Shown: in pieces, positions 58,522 to 64,000 of the stretch
Layout of the letters: the number at the start of each line of letters is the position of its first letter
Numbering within the stretch: the stretch's first letter is position 1
From: Babylonia areolata
Taxonomy: Eukaryota > Mollusca > Gastropoda > Neogastropoda > Buccinidae
Reading direction: 5' to 3'
Length of the DNA stretch: 64,000 bases
Assembly: GCF_041734735.1 (NCBI RefSeq)
Contig: NC_134879.1
Coordinates: 7,540,810 to 7,604,809 of the forward strand
Notes under the pieces: generated by a model
Told to the model about the DNA's origin: nothing
The model's input: only the letters and a program-made list of their open reading frames with translations
Databases searched by the model: none
Program-made: the position numbers and the translations under genes

Positions 58522-59441
58522 GTGTGTGTGTGATCAACAACGTGTGTGCATGTGCGCACATGCATGCTTTTCACAGTGATATCAATGCATGCCATGTAGG
58601 GATCGCCTTTTGTCATCGGCATTTTGACAACTTCAACTGACCGTTAGGAAACTTTCGGACTTCGATTTTGGTGCTCTGACAAGTCACTGGATCGGCTCTC
58701 AAGGGGTCAACAAATGACACTTTTGAAAGAGCATTCCGTTTTCATTTTTGACAGATCATTGGTAAACGATATAGAACGGCCCATCGGCTTTTTCTTTCTT
58801 TCTTTTTTCTTCTAGAGAACGGATGCTCCATTTTTAATGGAAATGTGAAAACAGATCTCCGTGCCCAGACTGAAGAGTTGCACCCATACAATCTGACACC
58901 AATCGCACTTGGCCTTGCTTGCAGTGTCAATTTTGTGAATGGCGTTGCCTACCCGTAAAGTTATTATTTTATTCTTCACTTCTGTTTTCACGATCTCATC
59001 TTGCCAGACCCAGTTCCACTTATTATTCACTCCTCTATCGATCTCTGCTGCAAAAATCCTGTAATCCTTTGTGAGTTTTCTCATTTTGTCAGTGACTGAA
59101 GACGATCGACGAAATCAGGTATCTTTGCAAGTCGTGAAGCCCGCGAGCGAGTTTTGTAATCCCGACCGAATACGGATAAGCTGAATGATGACAGAGGAGC
59201 AACGGAACACTTATTCTCAATTGGTTCGCTTATCCAAACATGGGGTATTTTAGCAAACGCTGTGGGTCTGTCTTGTCGATCGGTCGGACAACCTTCGAAC
59301 AACCTTCGTGGGTCGGAAAAAAACCTCAACCCCCCATCCACCCCTCTGATTTTCTCAACGGATTTACACGAATCTCAAAAATGGCCTCTGGAGCCAATTT
59401 CGGTCAGAAATCCGACTATAGTCGGAAAAATCTCATGCCTG
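56418..59441. mobile_element. CAGGCATGAGA element, copy 2 (uninterrupted, 3.02 kb)
   Basis: Exact 11-bp termini: CAGGCATGAGA at 56418-56428 and TCTCATGCCTG at 59431-59441. Order inside: a GC-rich block with GGGGTCCATGGGGCAA and GGGGGTCTGGGGGC, several (TG)n arrays each followed by an A/G-rich block, then a unique right part from about 58200. The right part holds a minus-strand frame with possible protein origin (58770-59300). Lies in the PSMD8 intron between the VFLARGN and YIKHPVS exons. It lacks an obvious transposase, so it is non-autonomous. Confidence 0.85.
58770..59300 (-). pseudogene. Possible transposase N-terminal exon remnant in the CAGGCATGAGA element
   Basis: The minus strand in two overlapping frames reads KIPDFVDRLQSLTK, then RKLTKDYRIFAAEIDRGVNN, KWNWVWQDEIVKTEVKNK and AIHKIDTASKAKCDWCQIVW. 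Copy 1 keeps VGDAIHKINAAGKAKWNWCE at 36060-36110. The layout (KWxW, then KAKCxWC) is reminiscent of the zinc-finger head of hAT-like or related transposases, but no His pair follows. Family unproven. Confidence 0.35.
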
Positions 59442-59696
59442 ATCTCTGATCAGGCTGGAGCTGGCCATAAACCAAAATATCCCATATGGTGATATTGGAA
59501 CTTGAATCTGTGTCCCCCAGTCTTCAGACAATGTTTCTAATGTCTTCACCATGGCCGTTGACTCAGAAAAAAAAAAAAGATTAAAAAAAATGTTAACAAA
59601 ATGTTAACAATTCCCAAGCTTAGTAAAAAATCAATTATGCTGCAGTTTGGCCAACATACTGAGGAAAAAGTAATAGGCAGCACAAGAATGCTTTAA

Positions 59697-59985
59697 CCTT
59701 TTCTTGTGTGAGGAGCAAGGGGGAGTTCTGTCTGTCATCATTCGGATGAGACAGTAAACCTAGATACGGTGTTCAGCATGCACTCAGCACTTGAAAAAGA
59801 ACCCATAGCAACAAATGGGTTGTCCCTGGAAAAATTATGAAGAAAAATGCACTCTGACAGTAGAACAAATACACCTGCAATCAGGAAAAAAAGGATGGTG
59901 CTGCATGATGGTAACATGCTCTCCTTGGGAGAAGCAGCCTAATTTCACACAAAGAAATCTTGTTCTGACAAAAAGTAAAAGAATA
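59697..59985 (+). mobile_element. SINE, snail-type 3' body
   Basis: CATTCGGATGAGACAGTAAA, CAGCATGCACTCAGCACTTG, AAAGAACCCATAGCAACAAA, GGGAGAAGCAGCCTAATTTC and ACACAAAGAAATCTTGTTCT occur in the order of the same SINE family seen at 29.1-29.35 kb. No clear tRNA head precedes it. Lies between two PSMD8 exons, within 100 bases of one of them. Confidence 0.8.
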
Positions 59986-60048
59986 CAGAACATTTATCAC
60001 TAAGCATCCACTTTGTTTTCATCATCGTTACCATCACCAGCAATGTAC

Positions 60049-60147
60049 CTTGTTGTAGCTGCCTTCCATGAGATACTGTTCCATGGACACTGGGTGCTTG
60101 ATGTAGATATTGCTCTGAAGTTCTTTCACTGGCAGCAGCTCCAGTTC
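60049..60147 (-). CDS. PSMD8: PSMD8 internal exon (YIKHPVS block)
   Basis: 99 bases, exactly 33 codons, phase 0 at both ends, acceptor TTTCAG and donor GTACAT (a weaker match to the donor consensus than the other exons). Encodes [13 protein letters not shown], then [20 protein letters not shown]. The [17 protein letters not shown] core is almost invariant in animals. Confidence 0.97.
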
Positions 60148-60412
60148 CTGAAATGCACACAATACTGGCTGGTCAGCTCCTGGTCACTTCACTCTAGCTG
60201 TTGGTATAGACCAGTCATTAAATTACAGTACACATCTTCTCTCTGAGCGCAGGCAAAACATCCCAGATACCCTGTAAGCCCACGGTTTCTCGCAATCACA
60301 TAATTTCTCTCACTTCGAGTTTCAGAGAAATTGTGAGGGGCGCCACCACTCTGAGAGAAATGGGAATGCAAGAAAGTGTGGTCGTTCCTCTTCCACACTT
60401 TTTCTCAATTTC

Positions 60413-60605
60413 TCAATGTGTGAGAAAGCGTGGGAAGTCCCCCGTATTTTCAACAAAAATATTTCCTTTATCATCATCAGAGTTGGTTCCTTGTCTTTTC
60501 CCGATATAAGAGAAAAATGAGAGAGAGAGAGAAAGAAGGGAGCAACAATAACGATGATCATGATAAGGACAGTGGCATTAGCGAAGACATCAACAGTAAT
60601 GACAC
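60413..60605 (+). repeat. Dispersed repeat R, copy 2
   Basis: Matches 27425-27600 in the same orientation, and 61258-61465 in the opposite one. The plus frame PRIFNKN(I)S...LSFPDIREK stays open. Confidence 0.88.
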
Positions 60606-61129
60606 TGAAACACACCTATTTATTCTATTTCACATAAGATGGATCACTGTAATGCATAGACCTCAAATTCAACATCAGAATCAATAGCAACAACGAAATC
60701 AAGGCAACATGTAACTCAAATAGAAATACAATATACCAAGACTTGAAGTTGAACTGAATCTTTCCTGAGGGATGTTGGGAATAACATCAAAATGATTCAA
60801 ATTTCTACATGTACATGTATATATTACATGTGACAGAAAAAGGTGCTTCACAATGCTTTACCCTCACATAAGGAGCATGAAAACTGGACCAAATAGTCTT
60901 GATGTTTGTTGTGATGCTACCTTTTCTGTCCCTTTATTTATAATGTTCTTCATTTGTGTTTGTTCATAATCATCTGTTTGTGTTAGCATCCTTTCGCATG
61001 CAACTTTGCAAGATTGCACTGTAAATAGATTCTCTGTTTCATAGAAGACAATCAGAACATGAAAATATTATTTTAAAAACAGAGTAAAAGAATAACAGGT
61101 CAACCAGCCAACTAAGCAAACGCATGCAC

Positions 61130-61225
61130 ATACACACACATACATTCACACACACACACACACACACACACATACAGTGATACACACATACTCACCCTCT
61201 CACTCACTCACTCACTCACTAACAT
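61130..61225. repeat. (CA)n and (CTCA)n tracts
   Basis: (CA)n at about 61136-61170 with an ATACAT break, then (CTCA)n at 61196-61221. Confidence 0.95.
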
Positions 61226-61257
61226 AAACATATATGCACACATTTTTAAAACCAGTA

Positions 61258-61465
61258 CTGTGCCATCAAGCTCACCGTCTTCACTAACGTCACCATCATT
61301 TTCGTGATTGTTGTTATTGTCATCCCCCCCTCTATTTTCCTTTTCCCTCTATCAGTTTTCTCTAAGATTTGTGTTGGTAAAAGACAAGAAACCAATCCCG
61401 ATGACAAAGGAAGCGTTTTTGATAAAAATCAGGAGGACTTCCAACACTTTCTCACACACTGTTAC
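61258..61465 (-). repeat. Dispersed repeat R, copy 3 (inverted)
   Basis: The reverse complement reads GTGTGAGAAAGTGTTGGAAG, AACGCTTCCTTTGTCATCGG and TTTCTTGTCTTTTACCAAC, matching copy 2. With copy 2 it forms an inverted pair 0.65 kb apart in one PSMD8 intron. Confidence 0.85.
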
Positions 61466-61989
61466 TTATGTTGTCTGTGCGTTTACTCCTGACAATGGCT
61501 GCTGAACTTAGAACCAACATGAAGCATATATGGACTGGACTCAACTGATATCACAAATTTGATTTGAAGGTTGAGGGTTTCTATGATGATTGATCGTATT
61601 TTTGTTTAGATGAAAGAGCAATATGAAAAAAATGTACCTGTGCAAATCAATAGCTGGGTTTGTGGTGTGCTGTGCTGTGTGGAGCTGCCATTTTCTCCAC
61701 AGCTTAAAAAAAAATTGGGTGAAAAAAGCAGAAAACAAAACAACTCAAGACATGGCTCTTTTTACAAAAGGCATTTGGATTTAGCAGATCTTACACACAC
61801 AATGTCATACAAATTTCTGTTTCAATGGTGCTCTTGGTCAACACAAACAGCAACACAACTATGGTAGCTCCTTCTGACTTACTTTTGCCCCTTGTTTAAC
61901 TGTCATCTTACTTCCTATTGTTATTGCTGTTACTGTTGTTCTTATACTGTTTCTTGGGGTCATATTTCTCAATTACTACCAAGACTTAC

Positions 61990-62083
61990 TGTGTGGAATT
62001 CTGCAAGACGGTTCTGTGACAACAAGCACAGCAAATTGAGACCCAACAACTGGTACTTGAAGGTGGACTCAGGCAGATCATCT
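61990..62083 (-). CDS. PSMD8: PSMD8 internal exon (QLLGLNLL block)
   Basis: 94 bases. The first A completes the Lys codon split in the previous exon, and the exon ends on a whole codon at a GTAAGT donor. Encodes [20 protein letters not shown] then [11 protein letters not shown]. Too short and too spliced to show as a long open frame. The acceptor (CAG, 62084-62086) lies just inside a 59-bp tandem duplication that fills the intron end. Confidence 0.95.
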
Positions 62084-62090
62084 CTGCACA

Positions 62091-62208
62091 AATTCATCAT
62101 CCATGTTTACTCCACTCTGTTTCCATAGGCATACATAAGACATCCCTTCAATTCATCATCCATGTTTACTCCACTCTGTTTCCATAGGCATACAGAAGAC
62201 ATCCCTTC
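62091..62208. repeat. 59-bp tandem duplication at an intron end
   Basis: Two units, AATTCATCATCCATGTTTAC through GACATCCCTTC, at 62091-62149 and 62150-62208, with a single difference near 62195 by eye. It starts 8 bases from a PSMD8 exon and is followed 11 bases later by the left TTAA of a piggyBac-like element. Confidence 0.96.
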
Positions 62209-62218
62209 AGTTTTTTGT

Positions 62219-62875
62219 TTAACTCACTCCGGACGATGGAATGTTATAGCGTCCCTGACGTAAGGTAGCATTACGGACGACGGAACACTATTGTGATTTC
62301 AATTACAATTTTTTCCACGTTTTCCTCATGGGGTAGCATAAAAATCGCAGGTACACCAGGCATTGAGAACATGTCAAGGGTCGAATGGAAAGTTTCTTTG
62401 TGAGGTTCCGTAACTATACACTTGCTGGCCAGCCGTTGACCTTGGTACCCCACATGACATGCTAATCTGCATACATATCGAAAATAGCGTCGCAGGCGAT
62501 ACAAGTGGAAATTTTTGGATTAAACTAGATCATGAAAGCAGCTTTTTACTGCTGCTGAAGTGATTGAAATACTTCAAACTGAACGTTTTGACATTGACGA
62601 GGATGATGGAGACGTTGAATAAAGTATCTGCAGTAAAGAAAGCTACCAGTACAGCAAGAAAATACTGACAGTGACTCAGCTTCTGAGGGCTATGAAGAGA
62701 GGGAGGGGGGTGGGTGTACACAAGATGTGAGAAGAGGGGTCAGCGGGTCAAGTACAGGGAGTTTCGTTCAGTTACTTTGTGTTCTGTATTTTTTGTGATT
62801 GTTTTCCTAACCCTAACAAATGGGTCATCTGCACAGGAAAGCAAGGGAGAAAACTATTTGTCTGGAGTGAGTTAA
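62219..62875 (+). mobile_element. piggyBac-like element, copy C (0.66 kb, non-autonomous)
   Basis: TTAA at 62219-62222 and at 62872-62875. The ends CTCACTCCGGACGA and TGTCTGGAGTGAG are inverted copies with few mismatches. The interior holds a remnant of a transposase N-terminus: FTAAEVIEILQTERFDIDED (about 62550-62605), typical of the acidic head of piggyBac-type proteins. The catalytic core and tail are absent. Different family from copies A and B (CTCACTCCGGACG against CTCACTGGAGATG). Confidence 0.88.
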
Positions 62876-63184
62876 GGCATGCATATTTTGTACAATACTC
62901 TCTTCAAAGAATTCATGTGCAGTGTCCATACACATACACGACATAGCCTTATGGTTCACAACTTTACCATACAGCCCAGTCTCTCACAGTCTCAGCCCAC
63001 ACATAAAAGTATATAACATTATTTTCATATATATGCAGATATAATTATGGCAAAAAGCAGTGCTGACATTACAGCTAAGAGATTTGAAAAGCACAAGGAC
63101 TATCAATACTCAGCAATCAAAAATGCAGCTGAATAACTGTTGTTTTAAAAACATATTAATCAAAAGCAAAAACGTTTGTGCTAT

Positions 63185-63265
63185 AATCTTGAAATAAAAA
63201 AATTGGCCAAGCAGAGCAAACTGAAAGGCCTAGTTTGCATCAGTTTGACATGGTATAGTATATGA
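63185..63265 (-). repeat. Dispersed repeat S, copy 2
   Basis: The reverse complement carries CATGTCAAACTGATGCAAAC, TAGGCCT and TTTGCTCTGCTTGGCCAA, as at 52895-52990. Confidence 0.88.
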
Positions 63266-63407
63266 CACCAAAATAAATTTATATTGAAAAACAAACAAAA
63301 AACAACAAATCTTTCAAATGATACTGATGTAAACACTGAAGAAGAAGCCACTTGTCAAATACAAATATATCATGTACTGAACATAAGAAGCAGAGAACAC
63401 ATCTCAC

Positions 63408-63510
63408 TTGTAATCCATGTAGTAGCACTTCAGCTGAGCCATGTAGCGCTCAAAGGCTGGGATATCTTGCTTTGCGATGGCCCACTGCGCACCAATCTCA
63501 AGAATGTCAC
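63408..63510 (-). CDS. PSMD8: PSMD8 internal exon (DILEIGAQW block), most 5' exon in the window
   Basis: 103 bases, acceptor TTGTCAG, donor GTGAGA, starting with the last two bases of a codon (GT, consistent with a split Arg codon) and ending with AA of a split Lys codon. Encodes [20 protein letters not shown] then [13 protein letters not shown]. The human protein reads [20 protein letters not shown]. No further PSMD8 exon was recognised in the remaining 490 bases to the window edge. Confidence 0.96.
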
Positions 63511-64000
63511 CTGACAATAAATAAGAGCACAATGAAAAGAACTTACTGTGAGGTTTTTGCTGAAGTTATACAGATTGCCGAGATTGGTATGAAGTCTGAG
63601 TGGGATCATGTAAGAGAACTGAGAATACAGTTGTATCCAGTGTGGGATCATGTAAGAGTACTGAGAATATAGTATTACTCAATGTAAATATCAGGGCCAA
63701 AGCCCCTTTTGAAAGGGTGTGAGAAAATAAGCAAATTCTCTGTGGACAGCATTCAGATCATAGAACACACAAATTTGTCAAGTTGATTGTACAAATGGTG
63801 CTGGCAGAGACACAAGAGAAATATTAAGAACCAGAGGAACATGAGGGAGCTAATGATGCTGCTCAGAAAATGAGACTATTGACAGCGAATCAAATTTTAA
63901 TTTTAACTTAATACAAACAGCATCCTGACTTCATACCAGTCTGCAAAACTTTAGCCCAAATCTTCTCCCTTAACTCTGTGAAGAGTCAAATGGGATGCCG

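Larger units (their letters stand above)
62876..64000. other. PSMD8 intron DNA around the DILEIGAQW exon
   Basis: Apart from the exon at 63408-63510 and repeat S at 63185-63265, only AT-rich DNA and a 41-bp tandem duplication (TGGGATCATGTAAGAG at 63601 and 63642) are visible. Confidence 0.6.

Noticed and set aside
63930-64000. Another PSMD8 exon at the window edge (minus, after CACAG at about 63981)
   Set aside because: The frame reads ELREKIWAKVLQ, which does not match the PSMD8 segment expected before DILEIGAQW.

Overview
The window is eukaryotic, AT-rich and crowded with repeats. The mix of elements points to a gastropod mollusc, most likely a caenogastropod. The evidence is very abundant (CA)n/(TG)n arrays, tRNA-headed SINEs with a body and tail of a type I associate with snail genomes, many 5'-truncated LINEs of several clades, internally deleted piggyBac-like elements, and non-autonomous elements with subterminal inverted repeats. 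The species call is inference; no marker gene settles it.

The one unambiguous host gene is the 3' part of PSMD8 (Rpn12, 26S proteasome lid) on the minus strand. Six consecutive coding exons lie at 63408-63510, 61990-62083, 60049-60147, 55297-55370, 46634-46745 and 30363-30500. All have GT-AG junctions and compatible phases, and together they give the C-terminal 206 residues and the stop codon. A poly(A) signal lies at 29893-29898, and the 5' exons are beyond the right edge. The introns are 1.3, 1.8, 4.7, 8.6 and 16.1 kb and hold most of the repeats seen in the right half. Inside the 16.1 kb intron, on the opposite strand, two exons (44020-44117 and 44546-44832) encode a complete THAP zinc finger. 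They are bracketed by a diverged inverted repeat.

Layout. 0-3.5 kb: RNase-H-type LINE fragment, LINE 3' ends, CA arrays. 3.5-6.2 kb: a broken Ty3/Gypsy-type fossil ending in one putative LTR. 6.2-13.7 kb: microsatellites, two LINE RNase H fragments and a 0.25 kb inverted repeat. 13.7-18.5 kb: three minus-strand LINE fragments and an 0.8 kb GA minisatellite. 18.5-22.8 kb: one copy of a HINE-like element, with a long tRNA-headed retroposon inserted in it. 22.8-28.3 kb: LINE fragments, a second HINE-like copy and a 120 bp palindrome. 29-33 kb: SINEs and the PSMD8 3' end. 33.3-38.0 and 56.4-59.4 kb: two copies of a roughly 3 kb element with CAGGCATGAGA ends, the first split by a LINE. 39.1-43.1 kb: two piggyBac-like copies. 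43.9-45.6 kb: THAP gene. 47.3-48.6 kb: LINE 3' end split by a third HINE-like copy. 49.3-53.5 kb: candidate 4.2 kb inverted-repeat element carrying a cysteine-rich (CXC-like) gene remnant. 62.2-62.9 kb: a third piggyBac-like element with TTAA target sites.

The two host genes show no functional link beyond nesting. The most instructive signals are the nested insertions, where one copy supplies the empty site of another, and the non-autonomous families whose ends can be read directly here.
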